DNA of 54,788 nucleotides from Alloyangia mangrovi (GCF_002300555.2 NZ_NTHN02000036.1:1-54788), one strand, 5' to 3'; numbered from the stretch's first letter, positions 17,461-28,500 are shown. A program made the numbers and translations. Notes: generated from the letters alone by a model not told the origin.

Positions 17461-17676
17461 ATGAAAATTCTGCATGCGGCTTTCTTGCCGCTGCTCGCTG
17501 CGGGCTGCGCGTCCGTGGCCGAGCTTGATGCCTCGCCGACGCTCGTCGCGGCGACCAATTCCGGCATGACCGCACTCGCCGAGGCGGGTCCGACTGTCAC
17601 CTACACACGTCATGCCATCGAAGAGCCCGGCGACTGGCGCGCCCTGAATGACGCCCAGTCGGAGGAAAGCCGATGA
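17461..17676 (+). CDS. small lipoprotein upstream of TolC
   Basis: A 71-residue protein with a lipobox LLAAGC (C16), so probably membrane-anchored in the periplasm. The rest (TVTYTRHAIEEPGDWRALND) is soluble. Its stop overlaps the ATG of the TolC gene, so the two are translationally coupled, and it belongs to the copper efflux operon. Function is unknown. Confidence 0.7.
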   Translation: MKILHAAFLPLLAAGCASVAELDASPTLVAATNSGMTALAEAGPTVTYTRHAIEEPGDWRALNDAQSEESR

Positions 17677-19086
17677 GGCGCGCGACACTTCCGGCTCTTG
17701 GAGCTGTCCTCCTTCTCGCGGCATGCGGTGACGCAGCCCTGAGACAAAGTTCCAGCGCGCCCCGTGCAGGTTTTGCCTCTGTAGAGGCTGGGAGCCGCAA
17801 GGCTCTGGGCTCGGCTCCCGCATGGCACCTCTCTGCCGCCGAGATCGAGGCAAACGCGTCGCGCGTCCATGCACTGATCAACGGCAAGACGATCAGCGCG
17901 GACACCGCAGTACAGGTGGCACTCATCAACAATCGGGCACTGCAGGCCAACTTCGCTGATCTTGGTCTTTCTTCCGCCGAGCTCTGGGAAGCGGCGATGG
18001 GCCCGGTCCCCTCGGTGGGCGTGTCGGTGTCGGGGTTGGCCGGCGATGTGACCCGGTCTCTCGAAGCGACGCTGATCAACTCGTTGCTCGACCTCGCGAC
18101 TACACGCTCCCGGACCGAGATCGCTGCGATCCGTTTCCGACAGGCAGAGCTCGCGGCGCTTTCCGAAACCATCGCGCTCGCCATTGAGACCCGGCGTGCC
18201 TGGATAGAAGCGGTGGGGGCTTTCGAAGCCGCCGCTCTGATCGGACAGGCGCAAGGTACCGCAGATGCCGGGTCGGAGCTGGCCGCGCAACTCGGCCGGA
18301 CTGGCGCGATGAGCAAGGCGGATCAGGCACGCGAACATGCCTTTACCGCCGAACTCGCGGGCGAGCGCAGCGCCGCCAGGCTCGAGGCACAACTCGCCAA
18401 GGACCGTCTCATGCGGCTTATGGGGCTCTGGGGCAGCGGCACGACTTTCTATGTGCCCGACGCCCTGCCGTCCCTGCCGGGCCGGCCCCGTGCTTCGGCG
18501 GATATCGAACGCATGGCCTTGGCGAACCGCGTTGATCTGGCGGCGGGCAAGCTCGAACTGCAGGCCGTTGCGCTCGACTACAAGCTGAGCGGCGAGACGC
18601 GGATGATTTCCGATGTCGCGCTTGCGGCCGGGCTCGAGCTCGAACGCGCGGACGACGAGACCGAAAGAAGCCCAGTGCTGGAAGTGGACTTCGAGATCCC
18701 ACTCTATGATACCGCAGGTCTTGTCTCGAAGCGCGGCCAGATGGCTTACCTGCAGGCTGCCAGCATGCTTGCGCAGACCGCTGTCGATGCGCGTGCCGAG
18801 GCGCGCATGGCCTACCGCGCGGTCACCGGACGCCACGCCGTCGCGCGCCATTGGCGGGACGAGGTCATGCCGCTCCGCAGGCAGATCGATGAAGAGGCCC
18901 TGCTGTCCTACAACGGCATGCTGACCTCGACCTTCGAGCTGCTCGAAGACGCGCGTGAGGGGCTTGATGCGCGTCTTTCCACCGCAGAGGCCAAGCGCGA
19001 CTACTGGCTCGCCGAAACTGATGTCACCGCCGCGATCTGGGGGGGGCGACGTCGGCGCATCCTCCGAAGAGGAGGACGAAGAATGA
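17673..19086 (+). CDS. TolC-family outer-membrane lipoprotein (copper cluster)
   Basis: About 470 residues: a lipobox at LLLAACGD, then two TolC-type repeats rich in long helices (DTAVQVALINNRALQANFAD; TFELLEDAREGLDAR). It would form the outer-membrane channel for metal efflux, as CusC does. In the given sequence the frame runs on into the multicopper oxidase through a G8 run at 19039-19046. With seven G the protein ends ...GGDVGASSEEEDEE at a TGA (19084-19086) that overlaps the oxidase ATG, as expected in an operon. No RND or membrane-fusion partner is in the window. Confidence 0.85.
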
Positions 19087-20445
19087 TGAACCGCAGACAA
19101 CTTCTGGGGGCCGGCATCGGCGCGGGGGCGACCCTCGCCTCGGCAGCTATGGCCCAAACCCGCTTTCGCGATCTGCCCGAGGCGGCGAGCACCGAGAGCC
19201 CCTATACTCAGGTGCCAGAGCGTCCGGGTGTCGGACCGGACTACAATCCGGTTGTCACCCTAAATGGCTGGTCCTTGCCTTTCCGCATGAACGGCAACGT
19301 CAAGGAATTCCATCTGGTTGCCGAACCGGTCGAACGCATCATGGCCGACGGGATGATCGCGCGTCTCTGGGGTTACAACGGTCAGTCCACTGGCCCCACG
19401 ATCGAGGCGGTGGAGGGCGAGCGGGTCCGCATCTACGTGACCAACCGGTTGCCCGAGCACACCTCGGTCCATTGGCACGGGCTGATCCTGCCATCCGGCA
19501 TGGATGGTGTGGGCGGTCTCAGCCACCCTGGGATTCCGCCGGGCAAGACCTTCGTCTACGAGTTCGATCTCACGAAATCCGGCACCTTCATGTACCACCC
19601 TCACGCCGACGAGATGGTGCAGATGGCGATGGGGATGATGGGGCTCTTCATCGTCCACCCGCGCGATCCCGAGTTCATGCCTGTCGACAGGGATTTTGCC
19701 TTCCTTCTGGCGGCCTACGACATCGACCCCGGGACCTATATCCCGCGTGTAGCCGAGATGACGGATTTCAATCTCTGGACTTTCAACAGCCGGATTTTCC
19801 CCGACATCGACCCGCTGGTGGCGGCGAAAGGCGACAGGGTGCGCGTGCGCGTGGGGAACCTCACGATGACCAATCACCCGGTCCACATGCACGGCTACGA
19901 TTTCGAAGTCACCTGTACGGATGGCGGTTGGGTACGCCCCGAAGCCCGCTGGCCCGAGGTGACCATCGACATCCCCGTCGGCGCCATGCGCGCCTATGAG
20001 TTCGACGCCGTGCATGAGGGGGATTGGGCACTGCATTGCCACAAGTCGCACCACACGATGAACGCGATGGGCCATGAGCTTCCGAACGTCATCGGCGCCG
20101 ACAAGCGACGACTGACGGAAATGGTGCGTCGCCAGCAGCCCGGTTACATGCCGATGGGTACTGCGGGCATGGCGGACATGGGCGAAATGTCCATGGAAAT
20201 TCCCGAAAACACCATCCCGATGATGACTGGTTGGGGACCTCACGGGCCGCTTGAGATGGGCGGCATGTTTACCGTGATGAAGGTGCGCGAGGGGATCGAG
20301 GCAGGCGATTACAGCGATCCCGGCTGGTACGAGAATCCCCCCCGGCACGCAGGCCTACGAATGGACCGGCGAACTTCCGGACCACGCATCCAACACCAGC
20401 CCCAAAACCCTTCTCACGCCGCGCGGCGGTGTGAGGCAGGGCTGA
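19083..20445 (+). CDS. periplasmic multicopper oxidase, CopA-like
   Basis: About 454 residues after repair. The Tat signal is MNRRQLLGAGIGAGATLAS. All four copper-ligand motifs are present: SVHWHG; MYHPHADE (the usual YHSH is YHPH); NHPVHMHGYDFEV; and HCHKSHHTMNAM for the type 1/type 3 sites. The enzyme would oxidise Cu(I) to less toxic Cu(II) in the periplasm. A Met-rich tail (MGTAGMADMGEMSMEIPENT) suits Cu(I) docking. A C7 run (20337-20343) throws the last ~35 residues out of frame. With six C they read PPGTQAYEWTGELPDHAS and end at TGA 20443. Confidence 0.88.
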
Positions 20446-20474
20446 CCTATTCGAGCAAAGGAGGACCAAAGCTC

Positions 20475-20975
20475 ATGAAGAAAGCACTACTCACTCTCGC
20501 GACCCTGATCGCGCCCACTTTCGCATCGGCTGCCGGGCAGCACGCCGGTGGTCACGCCGACGATCATGGCCCGATGAAGGGCCATGCCATGGCGCTTGGC
20601 TCGACCGCCCAAGGCGAGCCCACGCGCACGGTCGAGATCGTGATGAACGAGGACTACGACGCGGACTCCGTCTACGTCTTCGACAAGAAGGAACTCGACT
20701 TTGCTGCTGGCGAGACCGTGCGTCTGCACATCATCAACGCCGGCGAAGAAGTCCACGAGTTCGTCATGGACACCGCCGCAGCCAATGCCGAGCACAAGGA
20801 ACTGATGGCGAAGTTCCCGGAAATGGAACACGACGATCCCAACTCCGTCCGCCTCGAGCCGGGTCAGGAGGCAGAGATACTCTGGACCTTCGGCGAACCC
20901 GGCACCTTCGAATTCGCATGCCTTCTTCCCGGCCATTACGAGGCCGGCATGCACGGCCCAATCACTGTCAACTGA
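20475..20975 (+). CDS. exported cupredoxin (type 1 copper protein)
   Basis: About 166 residues. It has a signal peptide (MKKALLTLATLIAPTFASA), a His-rich spacer, then a cupredoxin fold with type 1 copper ligands: His in VHEFVMD, then Cys, His and Met in FACLLPGHYEAGM. It probably carries or exchanges copper beside the oxidase. AAAGGAGG precedes the ATG by 10 bases. The open frame upstream continues into the oxidase only because of a base insertion; this is a separate gene. Confidence 0.88.
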   Translation: MKKALLTLATLIAPTFASAAGQHAGGHADDHGPMKGHAMALGSTAQGEPTRTVEIVMNEDYDADSVYVFDKKELDFAAGETVRLHIINAGEEVHEFVMDTAAANAEHKELMAKFPEMEHDDPNSVRLEPGQEAEILWTFGEPGTFEFACLLPGHYEAGMHGPITVN

Positions 20976-20993
20976 TCCAAGCGGAGACTTCCC

Positions 20994-21281
20994 ATGAAAC
21001 TTCTTTCGATTGCAACTGCACTCGTCGTCTCTGCGACGGCGGTTTTCGCCCAGAGCGACGATGGCATGAGCACCGGCACGGTGACCAAGGTGGACACCAA
21101 GTGGAACAAGGTGACCATCGATCACGGCCCGCTGGAAAACCTCGATATGCCCGCGATGAAGATGGTATTCGTCGTTGCGGATGCCGCCATGTTGGAAGGG
21201 CTGGCGGAAGGCACTGAAATCCGATTCAGCGCCGACCGCGTCAACGGCAAGCTGACCGTCACCGAGATGGAACAGCAATGA
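20994..21281 (+). CDS. CusF-family periplasmic copper-binding protein
   Basis: A 95-residue protein with a signal peptide (MKLLSIATALVVSATAVFA). The CusF-type core reads KVTIDHGPLENLDMPAMKMVF. The His and the two Met in this motif correspond to the Cu(I)/Ag(I) ligands of CusF, while the Trp of E. coli CusF is replaced in this position. It would hand Cu(I) to an efflux pump. It is the last gene of the copper operon, 19 bases after the cupredoxin, and is followed by a strong hairpin. Confidence 0.88.
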   Translation: MKLLSIATALVVSATAVFAQSDDGMSTGTVTKVDTKWNKVTIDHGPLENLDMPAMKMVFVVADAAMLEGLAEGTEIRFSADRVNGKLTVTEMEQQ

Positions 21282-21289
21282 TAACAGAC

Positions 21290-21315
21290 CCCGCGCCGGC
21301 TCTGGCCGGCGCGGG
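21290..21315 (+). terminator. hairpin after the copper operon
   Basis: CCCGCGCCGG, six-base loop, CCGGCGCGGG: a perfect 10-bp stem starting 9 bases after the CusF-like stop. No T tract follows, so it is a probable rather than certain terminator. Confidence 0.6.
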
Positions 21316-21650
21316 ACGCTTAGCCAGAAGGGAGGGCTCCGTCACAAAGGTTCGCCGCAGCGCGGCGAATGGCAGAAAGGTCCGCGCTGCCGACCTTCAT
21401 CCTCCGAAAATGCGGCGCAATGGACGAATGTCCGGTCTGGTGAAGCTGCACCGCGGCAACCATCAGGACAGCGAATGTCCGTTCAGGGCATCAAATGGAA
21501 GTTGCGAAACCAAAATTCGAACGACGGGCCAATATTGCATGGATGCGCCCCACCGGCATTGCCTGCAGCCGATGATTTGCATCGCCGATTTCCCAAGCAA
21601 TCAGCCCCGGATTGGAACCGCCGGCATGTAGGCCAATTCGCGCGATTATG
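21316..21650. other. non-coding stretch between copper operon and amidohydrolase
   Basis: About 335 bases between convergent transcripts. It contains the phrase GCCGCAGCGCGGCGAATGGCAG, related in style to the strings at 11444 and 23576. No gene is supported. Confidence 0.4.
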
Positions 21651-23351
21651 TCATTCGTGTGCCAGTTCCGAGCCTGCGCCCGTGTCGTCGGGCAATTTTG
21701 GATAAGGTGACGAAAGTATTGTCCGATCGTCAATCCAATTTCCAATACTGACCGACTCGAAACGACCTGTTTCTTCTACCGGATAGCGGATAGGCTGACC
21801 CGACCTAATATCGAGAACCTCGGAATCGCGTACGACCAGCGATCCATTGACGATTACGTAGGGAATACCGGTCGAGGGCAGTCCGTTTTCACCGGACTTA
21901 TAGGTGGCGTTGTCGGTAACAGTTTCGGGGTTAAATAGAGTCAAGTCAGCAACCTTGCCGACCTGGACCCGCCCGCGATCCTGCATGTCCTGAAGCCCGG
22001 CATCGCCGAGGTGCAGCGCTGTCCAATAGCTGACCTGCGACAGGGTGAACATCAGCGGCACACCCTGCTCGCGGCCCATGCGGAGAGTTTTGGCGTAGGC
22101 GCCGGGCGTACGCGGGTGACCGGCATATTCCGGATAATCAGCCTCCCAGGCCAGCAACGCGCCTTCCCGTCCGACACCGGGCATGGCGTCGCTCGCAACC
22201 GTCATATGAGGAACCGTCAGCCAATAGGCCATCCATTTCTGGCGCGGAGGCAGGAAGACGACGACGGACTGGCCGGGATCATTTTGCACGAGGGCCTCGT
22301 ATTCCTCCCTCGTGAGGAATTTGTTCTGCAGGGGATCAAACAGCGTGTCCTCGTACTGGTAGCCGTATTTGTCGATCCACAGTTCAGGCTTGAAGAAGTC
22401 AGCGCCGACCCCGGTCGACCCAGCGTCATAGGGATAGTACTCGCCCCACATGTTGAGGCCCTTGGCGCGGGCCATCTGGAGTTTTTCTTCGATCTCCCAC
22501 CAGCCGTAGTCATTGTCATGAGCCACCAGCAACGGTGCATCCAGGAGATACGCATTTGTGAAGACCTCGTCGAAAGCGATTGGCGCTTCGGTCGGCGTCT
22601 CCGCGCTCAGGTGGTATCGCGTATGGACTGAGGCGAGCCGGCCATATCGGGCGGCAGTGCGCTGCATCTCGAACACTTCGTAGCTTGTTGCCCCGGTCGC
22701 CATGTAGGCGAGATTAATTCCGACGCCGACCGCGCCCGCGCGTAGATCATCGTCCACGATCTTCATGACCGCATTCATCTGGTCGATATTGCTGCGAGTC
22801 ACGGACCAACCCTGCGTCCCGTCTCTCGCCGTCTCGTTGACGTAGTTAGAGATGTTGGACATATCGACCGTTTCGTCAAAATTGCCTTCAGGGTCATGGA
22901 CGACCATGCGCGCGAGCAAGGTGCTTGCCGTCGTGCCGTAATTGACCTGCCAACCTTCCTTTGCCTTCGTGTCGTACCAGTCGCCGACGTTCAGTGCGCC
23001 AAGTTCCAGGTCCATCCCGGTCGTCACACCGTCGCGCAGTGCCATTTTGGTGGCGAACAGATCGACCGCATGAAAATGCGTGTCGATGAAACCGGGCGCG
23101 ACTACAAGGCCGGTCGCGTCAATGGTTTCCGCTCCGGTAATCGCAACCTTGGTTATCGCCGCGATGCGACCATCCTTGATCCCAACATTGGCGACAGCAT
23201 CATACATAGTCTCAGGGTCCATGACTCGACCACCATTGACGACAAGGTCGTATTGCTGCGCAGAAGCCGCGATAGCGAACATCATACCTGCGGCGATGCT
23301 AACCGAACCAATGGGCACAAAATCCATCAAGGCTTTCGAAGTAATTCTCAT
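21651..23351 (-). CDS. exported D-aminoacylase-like amidohydrolase
   Basis: A 566-residue metal-dependent hydrolase with an N-terminal signal segment ending ASAQQYD. The amidohydrolase core starts with VVNGGRVMDPET and the metal motif GFIDTHFHAVD, followed by DGVTTGMDLELGALN, as in N-acyl-D-amino-acid deacylases. The C-terminal GKVADLTLFNPETV returns to the composite beta domain. It would cleave N-acylated D-amino acids or related amides in the periplasm. The substrate is inferred. It is the last gene of a minus-strand block with the CPBP, SH3 and tricorn-like genes, though 500 bases separate it from the next. Confidence 0.82.
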   Translation of the reverse strand: MRITSKALMDFVPIGSVSIAAGMMFAIAASAQQYDLVVNGGRVMDPETMYDAVANVGIKDGRIAAITKVAITGAETIDATGLVVAPGFIDTHFHAVDLFATKMALRDGVTTGMDLELGALNVGDWYDTKAKEGWQVNYGTTASTLLARMVVHDPEGNFDETVDMSNISNYVNETARDGTQGWSVTRSNIDQMNAVMKIVDDDLRAGAVGVGINLAYMATGATSYEVFEMQRTAARYGRLASVHTRYHLSAETPTEAPIAFDEVFTNAYLLDAPLLVAHDNDYGWWEIEEKLQMARAKGLNMWGEYYPYDAGSTGVGADFFKPELWIDKYGYQYEDTLFDPLQNKFLTREEYEALVQNDPGQSVVVFLPPRQKWMAYWLTVPHMTVASDAMPGVGREGALLAWEADYPEYAGHPRTPGAYAKTLRMGREQGVPLMFTLSQVSYWTALHLGDAGLQDMQDRGRVQVGKVADLTLFNPETVTDNATYKSGENGLPSTGIPYVIVNGSLVVRDSEVLDIRSGQPIRYPVEETGRFESVSIGNWIDDRTILSSPYPKLPDDTGAGSELAHE

Positions 23352-23851
23352 TCTGAAATCCCTCCGATTACAAACTCCCTGACGATGATGGTAATATTGT
23401 TTGGTTTGTGGCGGTCGTGATCCATGTCAAATTTCTCGCGCGTTGGAAGCTTCGAAGTTGGATCGCAGGCTTCCAACCAAGCACTCAGCTCAGAAATCAA
23501 TGTCTTAAACGTCCGCAATGCCGGCCTCGGATCGTCGGAAATGCTGCGGTCTGCATAAACGACCGGCTCGGTGGAGCTGCGCCGCAGCGAGGTCGGCCAG
23601 CCCCAAGGTCGGGTTAGGGCCGGGAATGACGGGCCGCGCTCCCCGCCAGGTGTAGGGCTCGCCGCAGCGCCGCATGACCGGTTAAGCGCGAACACGACAT
23701 TCGATCTTGTCGCAGCACGACGCTTATTGCTGACTTTGAGGCCGAAATCGGTGGTCTGGTTCGCGAGATGCAATCGGCTGAAATGCAAACGCTTCGAACT
23801 CGCCGGCATTCCCCTCGCCCGGGGGATGGAAACCGCGCTCGAAGATGCCAC
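23352..23851. other. 500-base gap between amidohydrolase and CPBP gene
   Basis: No supported gene. It contains the 19-base string GCTGCGCCGCAGCGAGGTC at 23576-23594, identical to 11444-11462, in G/C-rich surroundings that look like old non-coding or pseudogene sequence. Confidence 0.4.
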
Positions 23852-24647
23852 TCACCTATGTGCGGTTGTGGCTCTGACTTTTCTAAGGAGCCACGCTCCA
23901 TAGAGAACGTTCGGCAATATCAGCAGGAGGGGCACCAGCATCTGCTGGCCTTTGCCTGCCTCCTCGAGAGCCTGTTGCTGCTCCATGGCCTGCTGCGACG
24001 CGAGGCCGATCATGAAAATCGCGAAGTCCCAAAGCGCGTGGTAGATGACGGAAACCCAGAGCGATCCGGTGCGCAGGAAAATCGCCATTAGAAAAAAGGC
24101 CCGTGCAAGCGGCCATCGCTGCTTGAACCAAAGCGGGACCGAAGTCTCCCGTGACAAAGCCATTCAATAGGTGAACGGCGCCGAAAAGCCCCGATGTCCA
24201 AAGGATGGCTGGCCAGATGGAAACTCTCGCGCGCAGGCCATGGAACAGCAGCCCCCGAAACATCGCTTCCTCCGAGAACCCCACCAGAAGCGTGTTCGCG
24301 AGAACGAGCAGCGTAACTCCTGCAGGAGGCAGCCCCATAAGCGCCGCGAGGCCGAGGATCACGGCAAGCACGAGGACTGGGAACCAAAGCAGCGGGAGAT
24401 CGCGCCTGCGCGGGCGTCTGAAGCCCACCTCCTGCCATCCGGGCCCCCATGTGATGACGGCGGTCAGCAGGACCCCGGCAAGAAGCACCTGCCAAGCGAG
24501 GGTGCTGGTCAGCAGATCCTGCAGCGGCTGCGGGCTCGGGTGGAACACCTTCGCCCCGAAGATCGTGACCGTTACCCATCCCACCAGCAGGATAGTCAGC
24601 CCTGACGCGGAGGTCTTCGACCCTGAGGGGGCCTCGGTCAGGGGCAT
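23852..24647 (-). CDS. CPBP-family intramembrane metalloprotease (one frameshift)
   Basis: About 265 residues with several membrane helices. The CPBP (Abi/Rce1-like) catalytic motifs are present: the glutamate pair and arginine in FSEEAMFRGLLF, the histidine in FGAVHLLNGF, and the second histidine in SVIYHALWDFAIF. The frame breaks between the second and third motifs at an A6 run (24092-24097; T6 on the coding strand). With five it reads CTGLFFLMAIFLRTGSLW without interruption. Such proteases process prenylated or membrane peptides; the role here is unknown. ATG 24647 was chosen; a GTG three codons earlier is possible. Confidence 0.75.
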
Positions 24648-24690
24648 GCGCGCCACCAGCAGCTACGGCGACCTCCCAGCCGGGGAACAG

Positions 24691-25572
24691 TCACAAGCCC
24701 TGCTCGCGGCGATAGGCGTCGACCGCCTTGCTTGCGTGAATGGATTGCTCTGCCGAGCAGCTGGAGCCGGCGGTGATCAGGCTGCCGGCGGGGGCGAACA
24801 GCAGGGTGCAGCCGGTGTCGAAACGAACCTCAAACTCTCCACTGTCCCGGTGCAGCAGTTCCGGCGGAGCCCCAGTCGCGCCGCCGGGGGTTGCGGGAGC
24901 TGCGCTCTCACGCAGGTATCGCCCGTTCACCCATCCGCGCAGACTGCCCGCAGCATTCTCGATCTGGCACCAGCGCGAGCTGTCAGTGCGTTGGCACCCG
25001 AGGTTGCGTAGCTCGGCGCCGTTGGACACGGTTCCCACGACGACATGTCCGGTCCCCGGCCCAGCCCGCACGTTCAGGCTGTCCTGCGGTGGAAGATCAC
25101 TGACGACGTACCAGTCCGGACCTCCTGCAAGGCCGTCGGCAAAGTCGGTAGGAGTCGCGCCCGCGCCATCGGTGATCGAGATGTCGAGGCTGTAGCGCGC
25201 GGTTTCCTCCCGGCGGGCGGCATTGCGCATCAGGAAGACCTGAATGCGATAGCGCCCGTTCACAGGCAGTTGCCCGGAAAAACGGTCGCCGGAACTTGCG
25301 CCAGTGAACATCGCAGCATCCGCCCCCGGAGCCCAGACGTTGAAGTAGTTCGACAGGTTGGACGTCTGCAGCTCGACCTGCATGGCCTGACCCGCCCCAG
25401 CTTGCAGGTAATAGTCGACCGCTGCGTAGCCGCTGATCTCGCCGCTATAGGTCGCACCCGTCGTCCCTGGCGCGAAGCGCACCTCGACGCTGCGGGTGTC
25501 CTGAGCGGCGACTGGTCCCGCAAGCGCCGCCATCAAGCCAAGAGCAAGATTGCACAGGGTTCGTGCCATCAT
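24691..25572 (-). CDS. exported protein with bacterial SH3 domain
   Basis: A 293-residue exported protein: signal peptide (ARTLCNLALGLMAALAGPVAAQ), then a beta-rich pre-peptidase-like domain with GTTGATYSGEISGYAAVDYY and YRIQVFLMRNAARREETARY. A bacterial SH3 domain follows (SLNVRAGPGTGHVVVGTVSN ... GWVNGRYL), and a short C-terminal domain has two Cys (DTGCTLLF, GSSCSAEQ). Bacterial SH3 domains often bind peptidoglycan stems. ATG 25572 has GGAGGA upstream and lies 25 bases after the tricorn-like stop, so the two genes are co-transcribed. Confidence 0.75.
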   Translation of the reverse strand: MMARTLCNLALGLMAALAGPVAAQDTRSVEVRFAPGTTGATYSGEISGYAAVDYYLQAGAGQAMQVELQTSNLSNYFNVWAPGADAAMFTGASSGDRFSGQLPVNGRYRIQVFLMRNAARREETARYSLDISITDGAGATPTDFADGLAGGPDWYVVSDLPPQDSLNVRAGPGTGHVVVGTVSNGAELRNLGCQRTDSSRWCQIENAAGSLRGWVNGRYLRESAAPATPGGATGAPPELLHRDSGEFEVRFDTGCTLLFAPAGSLITAGSSCSAEQSIHASKAVDAYRREQGL

Positions 25573-25597
25573 CGTCCTATCCTCCGTCGGTGGGGCG

Positions 25598-28500
25598 TCA
25601 TTCGCCCAGCTCCCGCAACAGTGCAGCCACAGCTGCCTCAAGCTGAGGATCGCGACCGCTCAGCATCGCCTCCGGCGGGGTATGGACGACCTCGTCCGGG
25701 ACAATTTCCCGGTTCTCGAAGAAATCTCCCTCAATCGTCCGGAAGCCCAGCTGGGGCACTCCAAGAACGACCCGCGTATCAAGCTGATCGGGGCGCAGCA
25801 CCGCTGTCCCGGTGCCCGGCACGCGGTCGCCGACCGCAGGCCCCATTCCCTCGCGGATATAATAGTAGGGAAAAACCGACGCATCCGAGTAATTCCAGGT
25901 GTTCATCAGAAGCGCGCTCGGCTTTGCCCAACGAAGATAGGGCGTCGTCCCCAGATCGACGCCGTTGCGGGTCACCATTCCCGAATGGCGTTCACCCGTG
26001 AGGAACGCGCTCAACTGGTCATGCAGGTTGCCGCCGAAATTGAAACGGGTGTCGACGATGGCACCTTCCTTGTCACGGTCGCGCCCCATCAGGTCGGAAT
26101 AGACCTGCCGGTAGGAGTCATCCATCATGCGCCGCACATGGGTATAGCCGAGGCGCCCGCCCGAGAGTTCCAGCACCATGGCCCGCCGCTTCTCGACCCA
26201 GGCATGGTAGGCCAGCTCTCCGTCGCTGCCCGGAGGGGCTGCTCGTAGGGTGACGTCGACAGTTGCACCCCCATCCGCCGGGGCAACGGTGAGACGCAGC
26301 TTGCGCCCCGCCATGCGGTTCAGGAGCGGATAGATGTCATCCTCGGGGCCGATCCAGGCCCCATCCACCGCGAGGATCACCGCGCCAGTCCCAAGCGGTC
26401 CGCCTGCCAGTGCTGCCGGTCCGCCGGGCAGCGTCGCCGCAATTTTCACACCCGCGCCCACGTGATCCGTTTCGTAATAGAGGCCAAGTTCCGCTGTGCT
26501 ATCCCATCCTGGGTTATCCTGCACGAAGCGCGCCGTCATGTGGGAGGCGTTCAGCTCTCCCTGGAATTCGTTCATCAAGGTGACGAAATCTTCCCAATGG
26601 GTGATGTGCGGCAGGTACTTCGCATAGGCGCCCCGCATCGCTGTCCAGTCGACGCCATGCAGCGCGGGATCGTAGAATTTCGACTGCACGAAGCGCCAGT
26701 GGTGATCGAAGATGTATTTCATCTCGGCGACCGGATCGAAGCTGGCGCGCAATTGAAACGGCGTTTGGGTACTTGCACCGCTGGCGACCTGCACGGTCTC
26801 GATGGACCCGGCCTTGATCAGGAAGAGGGTCGAGGCGTCCTTGCTCGCGATGATCTGCTCGATGCCGGTGCCCGGCTTGGCAAAGACCTGTCGCGGCCGA
26901 CCGGTAGCAAGGTCGATTAGCTCGGCCTCAATCATGCCGGATGTAACCTGCAGGGTGACCAGGAGCAGTCCACTGTTGTCGGCGGTCATGCGGGTCAGGA
27001 TCGGCAAGACAGGGCTGTCTGTGATGCGCGACGTGCGGTAGGGCACGCCATCGAAGTCCGGTTCCGTCCCCGCGTCCGCAGCCGTTGCCTCGCCCAATTC
27101 GCGGGCAAGATAGACGTCCGCCGTGAGCCAAGTCGCCATGACATCGACCATGGCGCCTTCGGAGGACAGGTTCCGCTGCGAGAAACGGTCGCTCACCCAG
27201 AAGACGACGCTACCATCGGGGCTGAACCCTGCCTCGTCATCGCCGAAACCACTGTCACTGAGGTTGTAGCGACGGTGCGCGCCCGTCGTCTCGATCATCT
27301 CGATCTCGGTATTGGTCGAGATGAAGCCGGTCGTGGTCAGAATATACTTCCCGTCCGGGGACCATTCGAAATCGAACTGGTCGACGCTGTAGAAGTAGCT
27401 GGCACTGTCGGGCAGGATTTCCGTGCTGGTCCCGGTGCCCGGGTCGAAGATGCGGATTGCGTTGCGGTCGTCGCGGTAGGCGATGCGCCGTCCATCGGGC
27501 GCATAGGCTGGCTGCAATGCGTCGCTCTGCGTGTCGATCACGCGCCGTTCCGACATCGCCAGCGCCGTCAGGAAGCCCGTGTCCTCGTCGCCCAGCTTGG
27601 TCTCGTAGATATCCCAGTCGCCCTCGCGCTCGGCGGCGTAGAGCAGCCGCTTGCCATCCGGCGCGTAGCTCACGGAACGCTCCGCCTGCGGCGTGTCGGT
27701 GATGCGGCGGAGCTCACCCGTCTCGGGCGAGGCGACGAAGACCTCGCCGCGGGCGATCAGCGCGATCTCCGTCCCGTCGGGCGAGGTGACGGCCTCAGAG
27801 ACCTGACCGGCCAGATCGCTGTAGACCTCGCCAGTATAGAGCGTGCCCTGACGGATATTGACCGGCACCTGCACCGGCTCTTGCGCACCGGGGTCAAGCC
27901 GCCAGAGTTGCGTGTCCCACGTGTAGACCAGCGTGCCGTTATCCGCGACGGAGGCGAAGCGCACCGGCATTGTGTTATGCGAGGTCACTTGTTCCGGCAC
28001 ACCGCCATCCAGCGGCATGCGCCAGACGTTGAAGGTGTCCGGCGCGGCGTTCGGGTCCTCGGTGCCGGTCTGCGGCATCTCGGTGGTCCAGTAGAGGCTC
28101 TGCCCATCCGGAGCGAAGGCCGGGCTACGGTCGACGCCGCGATAGGTTGTCAGTTTTTCGTGGCTTCCGCTCTCGAAATCGTAGAGCCAGATGTCGGGAG
28201 TGCTGTCCGAAATCTCGCCCTTGCGCCAGAAGTTCTCGACCGTCTTGCGCTCGACATAGGCCAGCGTGCGCCCGTCCGGGCTAAGGTCGGCCTGGGCTAT
28301 GGGCAGAGGCAGCACCATCCTTGCCCGACCGCCAGACGTGGCGACCTTCATGAGCACGCCCACCGATTGACTGAGCCCGTCGAGATAGTCCGCTTCCGGC
28401 GTCCCCTGCCGCGCTGCACCGAAAAAGACCTCTTCCCCGTCCGCCGAAAAGGCGAGCGGCGTTTCCGGCGCCGAGTGATGCGTGAGCCGCGTGATCTCAC

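Noticed and set aside
17673-20975. Single 1100-residue fusion of TolC, multicopper oxidase and cupredoxin
   Set aside because: Each part is complete with its own signal sequence. Natural stops reappear when one base is removed from the G8 and C7 runs.
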